Shown here piece after piece: positions 1-5,905 of a stretch of DNA of 7,012 nucleotides. Location: the NCBI GenBank assembly GCA_034716415.1, contig JAYEJB010000074.1:1-7012 (forward strand), read 5' to 3'. The DNA comes from JAYEJB01 sp034716415. Its GTDB lineage: Bacteria > Patescibacteriota > Patescibacteriia > SG8-24. The stretch's first letter is position 1, and every line of letters begins with the position of its first letter. Under the pieces are notes generated by a model. The model saw nothing but the letters and a program-made list of their open reading frames with translations. It had not been told where the DNA came from and did no database searches. Made by a program: the position numbers and the translations under genes.

Positions 1-100
1 CCGACGGTCGTGGTCCCCGCTTGTTCGCAACGCTCACGACCCCCGCTGGCGGCCGGAGGCCGCGCCCCCGCCACCCCCGCTGTGCTCACCCCTTCACGCC
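1..100. other. C-rich region, no supportable gene
   Basis: The + strand is strongly C-rich, with repeated short CCCCCGC runs. The 10-mer ACCCCCGCTG occurs at 39-48 and 73-82. A GC hairpin (GCGGCC, loop GGA, GGCCGC) lies at 49-63 but has no T-run, so it is not a convincing terminator. Reading frames through it give low-complexity Pro/Arg/Ala-rich peptides, so I call no gene. It may be the tail of an upstream gene or an intergenic spacer. Confidence 0.4.
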
Positions 101-106
101 AAAATA

Positions 107-115
107 TGCTATTAT
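107..115 (+). promoter_or_regulatory. Extended -10 promoter of the membrane protein gene
   Basis: TGC followed by TATTAT (hexamer 110-115) forms an extended -10 element. No -35 hexamer is recognisable 16-18 bases upstream, which extended -10 promoters tolerate. The predicted transcription start is near A122, giving a leader of about 44 nt. The same TGCTAnnnT form recurs before three other genes in this window. Confidence 0.55.
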
Positions 116-124
116 CTTTGTAGT

Positions 125-142
125 GGCCCCTCGGTGCGGGCC
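125..142 (+). promoter_or_regulatory. 5'-terminal leader stem-loop
   Basis: GGCCC (125-129) pairs with GGGCC (138-142) around an 8-nt loop. It starts about 3 nt after the predicted transcription start, so it would sit at the very 5' end of the mRNA, away from the ribosome site. A 5' hairpin of this kind could protect the transcript. Comparable hairpins lie at the same place before three other genes here. Confidence 0.45.
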
Positions 143-165
143 TGACTCATCAAACCAGGAGGACT

Positions 166-1179
166 ATGCCCAGAAAACGCAACCCGCTTCCGTTTTACCG
201 CCAAGTCTTAGGCGATGCGTGGAAACTATCGATAACGCACAAGCATCTCTGGATGTTCGGCTTCTTCGCCACGTTCGTCGGTTTCGGCGGGGTGTCCGAG
301 ATCATGTTCGGCATCTACGACCGGATGACCCAGCTCCTGCCACATGTCGTCGGACTGAGGCAGACGCCGATGATGCTGCTGCCCGGTTTCGCCACGATGC
401 GCGCGATGATGGCGATGTCACCATATCCATGGCTTTCGATGCTGATCTTCACGGTGGTGATCCTATTGTTCTTCGCTGTCTTCGCCAGCGTCGTCTCGAT
501 AGCGGTCGGCGCCCTCGTCGGGAGCGTCCGTAAGATAGAACGCGGTGGTGAACCGACGCTCGCGGAGGGTGTCAAGCTGGGCGTGCCGCCGATATGTAAA
601 GTCTTCGCCATCAACGCGCTAGCCAAAATCACGGTCCTGATGCTGTTCCTGCTGACGAGCGCCAACCTGGTACACCTGCTCTCGGATCGCAGTCTGGTGA
701 GCGGCTTCTTCTATCTCACGTCGTACGTCGTCTTCACGATAGTCGCCGTCATCGTCGCCATCATCTCGGTCTATGCGACGATCGCCGCGGTGGTCGACAA
801 GTTGCCGATCATCCCGTCGGTCGTGAACGGCTGGCATCTGCTGAAACGCCACTGGCTGGTGAACCTCGAGATGGTCATCGTCCTGCTCTTCGTCAACGTC
901 GGCCTGTCGGTCGTAGCGCTCCTGATCGCGATGATCCTGTCGGTGCCGCTCATCTTCCTGTTCGTGTTCGCCGCACTGCTGAAGTCGACCGCCCTGCTGA
1001 CCATCATCATGACCATCACGGCGATAGTGCTGATCTCGCTGATCGTACTCATCGGCTCGTTCGTCACGACCTTCCAGGCCGCGGCCTGGACCCTGCTCTG
1101 GCTGCGCCTGGCGAAACATCGCCCGACACCGAAGATAGTCCGGTTCGCCAACTGGCTCCAGGCGAAACTGAAAGGCTAA
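166..1179 (+). CDS. Multi-pass membrane protein of unknown function
   Basis: This is a 337-residue integral membrane protein with a short basic N-terminus (MPRKRN). Hydrophobic segments lie at about residues 28-50, 88-120, 145-170, 180-210 and a long stretch 232-315 that can hold three spans, so six to seven helices in all. A charged loop, VRKIERGGEPTLAEG (121-135), separates the second and third; the C-terminal tail is short and basic. The layout, including a repeated pattern of long helices around polar loops, resembles membrane proteins with a glycerophosphodiester-phosphodiesterase-type membrane domain, often seen without any catalytic domain. No catalytic motif is visible, so enzymatic activity should not be assumed. 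The start is supported by AGGAGG at 157-162, only 3 nt before the ATG, closer than the 6 nt seen at the other leadered genes here. The gene stands alone and ends in a terminator. Presence of the gene is clear; family is a guess. Confidence 0.87.
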   Translation: MPRKRNPLPFYRQVLGDAWKLSITHKHLWMFGFFATFVGFGGVSEIMFGIYDRMTQLLPHVVGLRQTPMMLLPGFATMRAMMAMSPYPWLSMLIFTVVILLFFAVFASVVSIAVGALVGSVRKIERGGEPTLAEGVKLGVPPICKVFAINALAKITVLMLFLLTSANLVHLLSDRSLVSGFFYLTSYVVFTIVAVIVAIISVYATIAAVVDKLPIIPSVVNGWHLLKRHWLVNLEMVIVLLFVNVGLSVVALLIAMILSVPLIFLFVFAALLKSTALLTIIMTITAIVLISLIVLIGSFVTTFQAAAWTLLWLRLAKHRPTPKIVRFANWLQAKLKG

Positions 1180-1195
1180 TTCTGAACCTGGAAGG

Positions 1196-1216
1196 CCCCG
1201 CTCCGGCGGGGTTTTT
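1196..1216 (+). terminator. Intrinsic terminator of the membrane protein gene
   Basis: CCCCGC (1196-1201), loop TCCG, and GCGGGG (1206-1211) form a perfect 6-bp GC stem followed directly by TTTTT (1212-1216). It lies 16 bases after the stop codon. Confidence 0.9.
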
Positions 1217-1255
1217 GTGTTGACCGCACGGTGCATGAGGCGCATGCTGAAAGTG

Positions 1256-1261
1256 TACATT
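1256..1261 (+). promoter_or_regulatory. Candidate -10 of the unknown gene
   Basis: TACATT is the same -10 hexamer used by the transglycosylase gene in this window. There is no good -35 at proper spacing; a TTGACC at 1220-1225 is too far (30 bases). The predicted start is near A1268, two bases before the leader hairpin, which matches the layout at the other genes. The call rests mainly on that agreement. Confidence 0.35.
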
Positions 1262-1269
1262 TTCAATAC

Positions 1270-1304
1270 GACCGTTTACGGTCCTCACAAGGAGGTCGAC
1301 CGTG
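1270..1304 (+). promoter_or_regulatory. Leader with two mutually exclusive hairpins over the start site
   Basis: Three matching blocks are present: GACCGT (1270-1275), its complement ACGGTC (1278-1283), and GACCGT again (1298-1303) overlapping the GTG start. The middle block can pair with the first, giving a small 5' hairpin that leaves AAGGAGG (1289-1295) open. Or it can pair with the third, helped by CTC (1284-1286) with GAG (1292-1294), which buries both the ribosome site and the start codon. The pairing is plain in the sequence; a switch role is inferred. The 14-base palindrome at 1270-1283 could instead be a protein operator. Confidence 0.45.
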
Positions 1305-2081
1305 CCAGATACGGACCGCAAAGCTTTAGAAAATTACCTGACAGGGAAAGCCAGGGATCCGAAGCTCGTGTCCCCGGCCATGAAACGGCTGGATCCGCTC
1401 TTCGAGACGGCGGAACGCGGGGAATTCGAATTCATCTCCCCTCACCTGCTCGACCGCGTTGCGATCGCCAGAGTCATTTCCCATGCGATCGACCAAGAGG
1501 TCGGCAGCATACTCGCCGTCTCACTTTCAGGGATGTCCTACGGTCTCGACATCTGCAAGGAAGAGACCGAGGGTGATCTGTGGTACATGGTGCAGATGCG
1601 CGCGATGCTCTGTGTGATGACCAAGTGGAACCAGGCGATGCAGGAGGCCTGGAGCATGGCCGTTCCAGGTCTCGCGGCGGGCGCGATGCTGACGCCGAAA
1701 GAACAGCTCAAGAAAGGGTTCGGGGACTTCTTCCACCACACGTTGCAGGACAACTTCGGATCCGAGGCGATGGAAGAGCTCGGCGAGAGTGGCTGGTACG
1801 GCCTGCGCGCCAGCCTCGAGGAGTGCATCGAACAAGCTCTCGGGAACATCGCCGACGACTGCCTCATGCGAAACTTCGACACGTCTTTCGATACCAAGCA
1901 GTTCCGGAACAATCTCCGGAACAACATCTGGTCGGTCCTCTTCTACTTCCTGACCGCCGTCCTGACCGCCGACACCGACGCGATCGACCGGTTGGCTCCG
2001 CTGGTGGAGCTTCTGCCCGCCGCCATCCCTCTGGGTGCCAAGAAAGGCAGGCCGAAGACCTGGCTCGTACTCACGGCGTGA
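1302..2081 (+). CDS. Hypothetical protein, 259 residues
   Basis: I do not recognise the family. The start is GTG, chosen because AAGGAGG lies 6 nt upstream, the same spacing as at the two - strand genes. The protein has no signal peptide and looks cytoplasmic and mainly helical. The N-terminal 50 residues are charged (DRKALENYLTGKARDPK). Helical stretches at about 50-130 are rich in Met and Trp (WYMVQMRAMLCVMTKWNQAM, 94-113). Residues 133-205 are acidic and amphipathic, with three cysteines in the chain beyond residue 100 (C104, C175, C187). A hydrophobic patch, WSVLFYFLTAVL (210-221), could be a buried helix or a weak membrane contact. The tail is basic (AKKGRPKT, 246-253). No nucleotide-binding or catalytic motif is seen. 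It has its own leader and terminator, so it is probably expressed and regulated independently. Confidence 0.85.
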   Translation: MPDTDRKALENYLTGKARDPKLVSPAMKRLDPLFETAERGEFEFISPHLLDRVAIARVISHAIDQEVGSILAVSLSGMSYGLDICKEETEGDLWYMVQMRAMLCVMTKWNQAMQEAWSMAVPGLAAGAMLTPKEQLKKGFGDFFHHTLQDNFGSEAMEELGESGWYGLRASLEECIEQALGNIADDCLMRNFDTSFDTKQFRNNLRNNIWSVLFYFLTAVLTADTDAIDRLAPLVELLPAAIPLGAKKGRPKTWLVLTA

Positions 2082-2087
2082 CGCTTG

Positions 2088-2119
2088 CCGTGTACCCCAC
2101 AAGGTACACGGTCTTTTTT
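2088..2119 (+). terminator. Intrinsic terminator of the unknown gene
   Basis: CCGTGTACC (2088-2096) and GGTACACGG (2103-2111) form a perfect 9-bp stem with a 6-nt loop, followed by TC and six T (2114-2119). It begins 6 bases after the TGA stop. Confidence 0.95.
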
Positions 2120-2136
2120 AGGGAAATATACCTCTA

Positions 2137-2236
2137 TGCAGTTCAAACGATCGGTAGGCCTTCGACTTCACTCAGGCAATGATTATTCATATTCCCTAAG
2201 CGAAACGATCGGAGGGAGCGAAGTCGAAGGACTGCA
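2137..2236. repeat. REP-like inverted repeat pair
   Basis: CCTTCGACTTCACTC (2159-2173) faces GAGCGAAGTCGAAGG (2216-2230), its inverse complement at 14 of 15 positions. The outer ends also match as TGCAGT (2137-2142) and ACTGCA (2231-2236). The left arm carries 16 extra bases between the two blocks. A 10-mer, AAACGATCGG, occurs in direct orientation at 2145-2154 and 2203-2212. From memory, CCTTCGACTTCGCTC-type words are dispersed intergenic repeats in many bacterial genomes, and two facing copies resemble a REPIN. No transposase gene is present here. Confidence 0.6.
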
Positions 2237-2311
2237 TTACTGTATGACAAGAGATATCCCCGTTTTTTATCCCCTTGCCTAATCCGCCCAATAAGGCAAA
2301 ACTGCACTTAA

Positions 2312-2320
2312 TGCTATAAT
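2312..2320 (+). promoter_or_regulatory. Extended -10 promoter of pilB, leaderless arrangement
   Basis: TGC followed by a perfect TATAAT (2315-2320) is an extended -10. The ATG begins 9 bases after the hexamer, so transcription would start at or within about 2 bases of the start codon. No -35 is recognisable. There is no Shine-Dalgarno sequence in the 8 bases between, and the hexamer itself contains an in-frame TAA (2317-2319), which blocks any upstream start. Confidence 0.7.
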
Positions 2321-2328
2321 ATTACGGT

Positions 2329-4041
2329 ATGACATCCATAGAGGACCTGCTCGATAAGGGCAAGAAAAAGAAAGACCTTGGCGCCGGAGAGCTGACCCAG
2401 CGGGAAAAGCTCGAGGAAAAGATGACAGAGGTCCGCCTTAAGGAAAAAGAGGCGGAAACCAAGAGCAAGGCCGCTTCGCTCGGTTTTGAGCACATCGACC
2501 TGATGGGATTCCCGATCTCACCCGAAGCGCTGTCGCTCATTCCCCGAGCTCAGGCCAAAGAAGAGCAGGTCATCTCGTTCCTGTACTCCGGCGAGGAAGT
2601 GCGCATGGGCGCTATCGATCCGGGCAAGGAAATCATCAAGGAAATCAGGTTCCAGATCGCCGAACGCTCGCACGCCAACGTCAAAGTCTACATGATCTCC
2701 CAGCACAGCTTCGAGGCGGCGGAGAAACTTTACGACGCGCTCCCGGAAGTGAAAAAGATCGTGAAGGGCGTCGAGATCAAACAGGAAGAGATCGAACGCT
2801 ACCAGGAGGAGATGAAAACGCTCTCGGACCTCGACGCGATGGTTCAGAAGGTCTCGACCACGGACTTCGTCGTGCTGGTCATCGCCGCGGCGTTGCAGTC
2901 CGGTTCGTCCGACATCCATATCGAAGCCGGTGAAAAAACGGTCGTGGTGCGCCTGCGTATCGACGGCATCCTCCAGAAGGTCGCGACCGTGAAGAAGGAG
3001 ATGTGGTCGAAGATCATCAACCGTTTCAAACTCATCTCCGCGCTCAAGATCAACATCACCACCGTACCGCAAGACGGCCGCTTCACGATTTTCGTCGGCG
3101 ACGGAGAAAAAGTGGACGTGCGTGTCAGCACCCTGCCGACGGCATACGGCGAATCCATCGTCATGCGTCTGTTGAAACCGTCGGCGATCAGCCTGGCGTT
3201 CGAGGAACTCGGTATCCGTGGCAAGGCATACGAACAGCTGAAACGCGAGGTCGAACGGCCGAACGGCATGATCGTCACTACTGGTCCGACCGGTAGCGGT
3301 AAGACGACGACCTTGTACGCCATCCTGAAGAAACTGAACGACGAGGAGACCAAGATCATCACTCTGGAGGATCCGATCGAGTACAAGCTCGAGGGCATCA
3401 GCCAGTCGGGCATGGACAAGAGCAAGGATTACACGTTCGCCAAGGGACTGCATTCCATCCTGCGTCAGGACCCGGACGTGATCATGGTCGGTGAGTTGCG
3501 TGACCTGGAGACGGCGGACGTGGCCATCCAGGCGGCGCTGACCGGTCACTTGGTGATCTCGACGATCCACACCAACAGCGCGGCGGGTGCCGTGCCGCGT
3601 TTCATGTCGATGGGCGTGAAACCGTTCCTGCTCGCGCCGGCGCTGAACGCCATCATCGGCCAGCGACTAGTGCGGCGCATCTGCGAGAAATGCAAAAAGG
3701 AAGACACGCTCGACGCGGAGACCCTGCAGAAAGTGAAAGACATCCTCAGTAAGCTGACGCCCGATTTGGGGTACGATGTCGATTTCGAAAACATGAAATT
3801 CTGGACCGGCGGCGGGTGCGACGCCTGCCACAATACCGGCTACAAGGGAAGAATGGGTATCTATGAGATATTCGCCATGAGTCCGGCCATCGAAAAGCTG
3901 ATCCTCTCCGGTCAGGTGTCGGAATACCAGATGCAGGACATCGCCATCAAACAGGGCATGATCACGATGGCCCAGGACGGACTGTTAAAAGCGATCGATG
4001 GAATCACTTCGGTCGAAGAGGTATTCAGTGTGGCCGAGTAA
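2329..4041 (+). CDS. pilB: PilB/GspE-type type IV pilus assembly ATPase
   Basis: This 570-residue cytoplasmic motor ATPase powers pilus extension by adding pilin subunits at the inner membrane, acting with a PilC-type platform protein. A charged, probably coiled-coil N-terminus (about 1-50) leads into a T2SSE_N/MshEN-like domain (about 55-155). The second N-domain carries SDIHIE (194-199) and RLRIDG (208-213). The catalytic domain has Walker A GPTGSGKTT (319-327), Asp box TLEDPIEY (345-352), Walker B DPDVIMVGELRD (381-392, E389) and His box HLVISTIHTN (407-416). C452/C455 and C497/C500 make the four-cysteine zinc site that favours PilB/GspE over the retraction ATPase PilT. The length is normal for the family. 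Walker B reads GELRD rather than the usual GEIRD, a mild change. No pilC, pilT, pilM or pilin gene is adjacent. The start looks leaderless; an internal ATG at M32 (2422) with GAGG 5 nt upstream is the alternative. Confidence 0.95.
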   Translation: MTSIEDLLDKGKKKKDLGAGELTQREKLEEKMTEVRLKEKEAETKSKAASLGFEHIDLMGFPISPEALSLIPRAQAKEEQVISFLYSGEEVRMGAIDPGKEIIKEIRFQIAERSHANVKVYMISQHSFEAAEKLYDALPEVKKIVKGVEIKQEEIERYQEEMKTLSDLDAMVQKVSTTDFVVLVIAAALQSGSSDIHIEAGEKTVVVRLRIDGILQKVATVKKEMWSKIINRFKLISALKINITTVPQDGRFTIFVGDGEKVDVRVSTLPTAYGESIVMRLLKPSAISLAFEELGIRGKAYEQLKREVERPNGMIVTTGPTGSGKTTTLYAILKKLNDEETKIITLEDPIEYKLEGISQSGMDKSKDYTFAKGLHSILRQDPDVIMVGELRDLETADVAIQAALTGHLVISTIHTNSAAGAVPRFMSMGVKPFLLAPALNAIIGQRLVRRICEKCKKEDTLDAETLQKVKDILSKLTPDLGYDVDFENMKFWTGGGCDACHNTGYKGRMGIYEIFAMSPAIEKLILSGQVSEYQMQDIAIKQGMITMAQDGLLKAIDGITSVEEVFSVAE

Positions 4042-4059
4042 TCACCGGAAAACCTGAAG

Positions 4060-4091
4060 ACGCCCCGCACCCGAAAGGATGGGGCGTTTTT
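4060..4091 (+). terminator. Intrinsic terminator of pilB
   Basis: ACGCCCC (4060-4066) pairs with GGGGCGT (4081-4087), and TTTTT (4087-4091) follows. An inner CC-GAAA-GG can cap the stem with a GNRA-type tetraloop. It lies 18 bases after the stop and faces the - strand terminator downstream; the 60 bases between the two hold nothing I can name. Confidence 0.9.
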
Positions 4092-4152
4092 GTATATTCA
4101 CTTCGTCTTGATGAATCTCTCCAGGCCTACGTCTGGAATTTGGCAAGCAAAG

Positions 4153-4179
4153 AAAAACCCGCACTGATCGCAGTGCGGG
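4153..4179 (-). terminator. Intrinsic terminator of the ATPase gene
   Basis: CCCGCACTG and CAGTGCGGG form a perfect 9-bp stem around a 4-base loop (ATCG on the + strand at 4167-4170). On the - strand it ends in TTTTT (complement of 4153-4157). It lies 12 bases beyond the TAG stop. Confidence 0.95.
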
Positions 4180-4191
4180 CGCTTGGTCTTT

Positions 4192-5766
4192 CTAGTCCCC
4201 AGCCTCTTCGTCAATCACGATTTGATCCTTGATGTTCGGCTTGATCCTGTCCGGGTCACCCAACGGCTTCAGAAGCTCACCGGACATATTCCTGCCCATG
4301 CCCATCATATGACAGACCAGATGCAGAATGTCGTCCTCTGCGGCCGCGACAAACCCACGGTCGTAATCCAGCATCTTCGTCGCGTTGTGCCGGCTCTCAT
4401 GGATGAGCGACGACAGTAACGTGCGAGTATCACGCAACTCGGTCGGACTAAGGGCATGGATCCATATCTCCGTAAACTTCTCTTCACCACCTCCGGCATA
4501 CGCGCATACGCGCTTCACCTCTTCCTCGTTGTCAGAAAGGAAGAAGACGATCGGATACTCGACCCGATGCGGGAAGAGACGGGCGAAGATACGGAATGCG
4601 GCCATGAACCTGTGCCGACTGCCTTCGTCCAGGTCACGGAACCGCAGGAAGGCATACTTCGGCTTGTTCGGAACGATGTCCCTCGCTTTCGGAATCCCGA
4701 GCGCCTTACCGAAGAACCTCTCAAGATCTGAGTCGACAGTGATCGGCAGATAGCCGTATATCTGCCGCGCGTCCTCATCCAGGGAGGCGAGACCGGACGC
4801 CAGACAGAGCTTGTCCCACTTGTAATTGGCACGCAGGGCCTTGAGCCACCTACCCTTGGCCGGATCTTTCAGCTCTAGGACGTATCCCAGAGCGTCCTGT
4901 TCGACACCGGATTCACCGTTGATTACCTGGGACAGGATGACCCGCACCAATGCCTCATCCGGGATGTTCGCTATCAGACGACCGAGCGCTTTCCGAAAAT
5001 CACTGGTCCTCTTGATGGTCCTGTCTTCAGAGACGAGTGTCCTGTCGTTCAGCGAGTAGTCGAGCAGTGCCTTATTGAACAGAAAGTCCTCATCACAACT
5101 CACCAGGATGTCCTGCACGAACATGCGACTCTTGCCGAGTGCGTCCTTTTCGGACTTGCTGGTCAGTCGACCGATGCCCGGCACCTCTATCGTACTGATG
5201 TCTTTGACGAGGAACTTGAAGTAACGCTCAGGTGTGTCGAGCACCTTCTTGACCTCGTCGGTGTGGAACAGATAGACACTGGTCCTGCCCTCCGGAGCGA
5301 AGCACTGTTCCTTGACCTCGCTGATCGTAAAATCCTGATCCTCATCACGGGCGTTGCAGATGAACTCCCGCAGGATCTTGAACGCCTTGGCGTCGTCATC
5401 TCCGATCGGTTTGTCCCACTGACGGAACGCCTCGATGACGATGTTCCACGGTTTACGACAGCTTCGGACCGCTTCGCCGTCGTCGTTGATGGTCCAATAC
5501 TGCAGATATATCTCCTGGGACTTCTTTCCTCCCCCCATGTCGATGTCCTCCAGCTCGAAGCGGAGGAAATAACGACCGAATGCGTCGGTCGAAGTGATGG
5601 CCACTTCCAGTCCGAGTCTTAACGCCGCCACGGTGGCGAACGCTGTACCCGTACCGAACTGGCCGATGATATTGCTGTCAGGCGGCGCGTCAGCTTTGGC
5701 GGAAAAACCGATAAGCCGGACCTCGTCGCGATGCAAGCAACCGGTGTTCGAAATTTCAAGGTACAT
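4192..5766 (-). CDS. GHKL-type ATPase with permuted motif order and C-terminal HExxH
   Basis: This is a 524-residue protein, probably cytoplasmic, with no signal peptide or membrane span. The N-terminus has motifs of the Hsp90/MutL/histidine-kinase (GHKL) ATPase fold: a G1-like ISNTGCL (5-11) and a G2-like GQFGTG (35-40). The matching N box, EFICNARDED (134-143, with E134, N138 and D141), comes about 100 residues later instead of before them. That order suggests a circular permutation. Residues 180-440 I do not recognise. Near the C-terminus HESRH (456-460) fits HExxH, with E477, H482 or H486 as possible further ligands, so a zinc metallopeptidase-like end is possible; R459 is unusual inside that motif. 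The ATG start is backed by AAGGAGG 6 nt upstream. The gene is alone between its own promoter and terminator. ATP binding is likely; substrate and role are unknown. Confidence 0.87.
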   Translation of the reverse strand: MYLEISNTGCLHRDEVRLIGFSAKADAPPDSNIIGQFGTGTAFATVAALRLGLEVAITSTDAFGRYFLRFELEDIDMGGGKKSQEIYLQYWTINDDGEAVRSCRKPWNIVIEAFRQWDKPIGDDDAKAFKILREFICNARDEDQDFTISEVKEQCFAPEGRTSVYLFHTDEVKKVLDTPERYFKFLVKDISTIEVPGIGRLTSKSEKDALGKSRMFVQDILVSCDEDFLFNKALLDYSLNDRTLVSEDRTIKRTSDFRKALGRLIANIPDEALVRVILSQVINGESGVEQDALGYVLELKDPAKGRWLKALRANYKWDKLCLASGLASLDEDARQIYGYLPITVDSDLERFFGKALGIPKARDIVPNKPKYAFLRFRDLDEGSRHRFMAAFRIFARLFPHRVEYPIVFFLSDNEEEVKRVCAYAGGGEEKFTEIWIHALSPTELRDTRTLLSSLIHESRHNATKMLDYDRGFVAAAEDDILHLVCHMMGMGRNMSGELLKPLGDPDRIKPNIKDQIVIDEEAGD

Positions 5767-5772
5767 TGTTGG

Positions 5773-5779
5773 CCTCCTT
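5773..5779 (-). promoter_or_regulatory. Shine-Dalgarno site of the ATPase gene
   Basis: AAGGAGG on the - strand sits 6 nt before the ATG, identical in sequence and spacing to the site before the unknown gene. It fixes the start at MYLEIS, so no canonical N-box segment has been missed upstream of the G boxes. Confidence 0.9.
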
Positions 5780-5790
5780 GGGCAGCAAAT

Positions 5791-5807
5791 ACGGGCTGAT
5801 GACCCGT
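5791..5807 (-). promoter_or_regulatory. 5'-terminal leader stem-loop of the ATPase gene
   Basis: On the - strand ACGGG pairs with CCCGT around a 7-nt loop. Its first base coincides with the predicted transcription start, 7 bases after the -10 hexamer, so the mRNA would begin directly with this hairpin. It ends 11 bases before the Shine-Dalgarno site and does not cover it. Confidence 0.5.
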
Positions 5808-5813
5808 GGATTC

Positions 5814-5842
5814 ACCCTAGCAAGCGTACGGTCCAGCTTCAA
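5814..5842 (-). promoter_or_regulatory. Promoter of the ATPase gene
   Basis: On the - strand TTGAAG (5842-5837), a 17-base spacer ending in TGC, then TAGGGT (5819-5814). Spacing is ideal and the -10 is extended. The predicted start is near 5807, giving a 41-nt leader. Confidence 0.65.
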
Positions 5843-5857
5843 GATTTAAGTCTAGAC

Positions 5858-5887
5858 AAAAAACCGGACACCCAAGATGGATGTCCG
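5858..5887 (-). terminator. Intrinsic terminator of the transglycosylase gene
   Basis: A 10-position stem (5865-5874 with 5878-5887) has 9 pairs, one mismatch and a 3-base loop. On the - strand it is followed by G and then TTTTTT (complement of 5858-5863). It lies 18 bases past the TGA and just upstream of the next gene's promoter, so it insulates the two. Confidence 0.9.
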
Positions 5888-5905
5888 ATTTGAGAAGCGG
5901 GAGTC

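Noticed and set aside
87..89. Possible divergent GTG start on the - strand in the C-rich region
   Set aside because: The G-rich stretch before it abuts the codon with no spacing and the product is low-complexity Ala/Gly/Arg.
1220..1225. TTGACC as a -35 for the unknown gene
   Set aside because: At 17-base spacing the -10 would be CATGCT, a poor match; the TACATT further on is 30 bases away.
619..1266. Long - strand open frame opposite the membrane protein gene
   Set aside because: Its product is low-complexity Asp/Arg/Gln-rich, it runs across a terminator, and it mirrors codon bias of the + strand gene. It is a shadow frame.
1580..2182. 200-residue + strand frame overlapping the unknown gene and its terminator
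   Set aside because: It has no ribosome site, a low-complexity Arg-rich product, and reads through a 9-bp terminator and into the REP-like repeat.
2518..3570. 350-residue - strand open frame opposite pilB
   Set aside because: The opposite strand encodes invariant Walker A and Walker B motifs; this product is Arg/Asp/Leu-rich with no start signal.
4120..4137. TCCAG/CTGGA stem between the two facing terminators
   Set aside because: A 5-bp stem with an 8-base loop and no T-run is expected by chance; no function is supported.
5594..5893. + strand frame crossing the ATPase gene start and the promoter region
   Set aside because: It overlaps a well-supported - strand start, promoter and terminator and has no ribosome site of its own.
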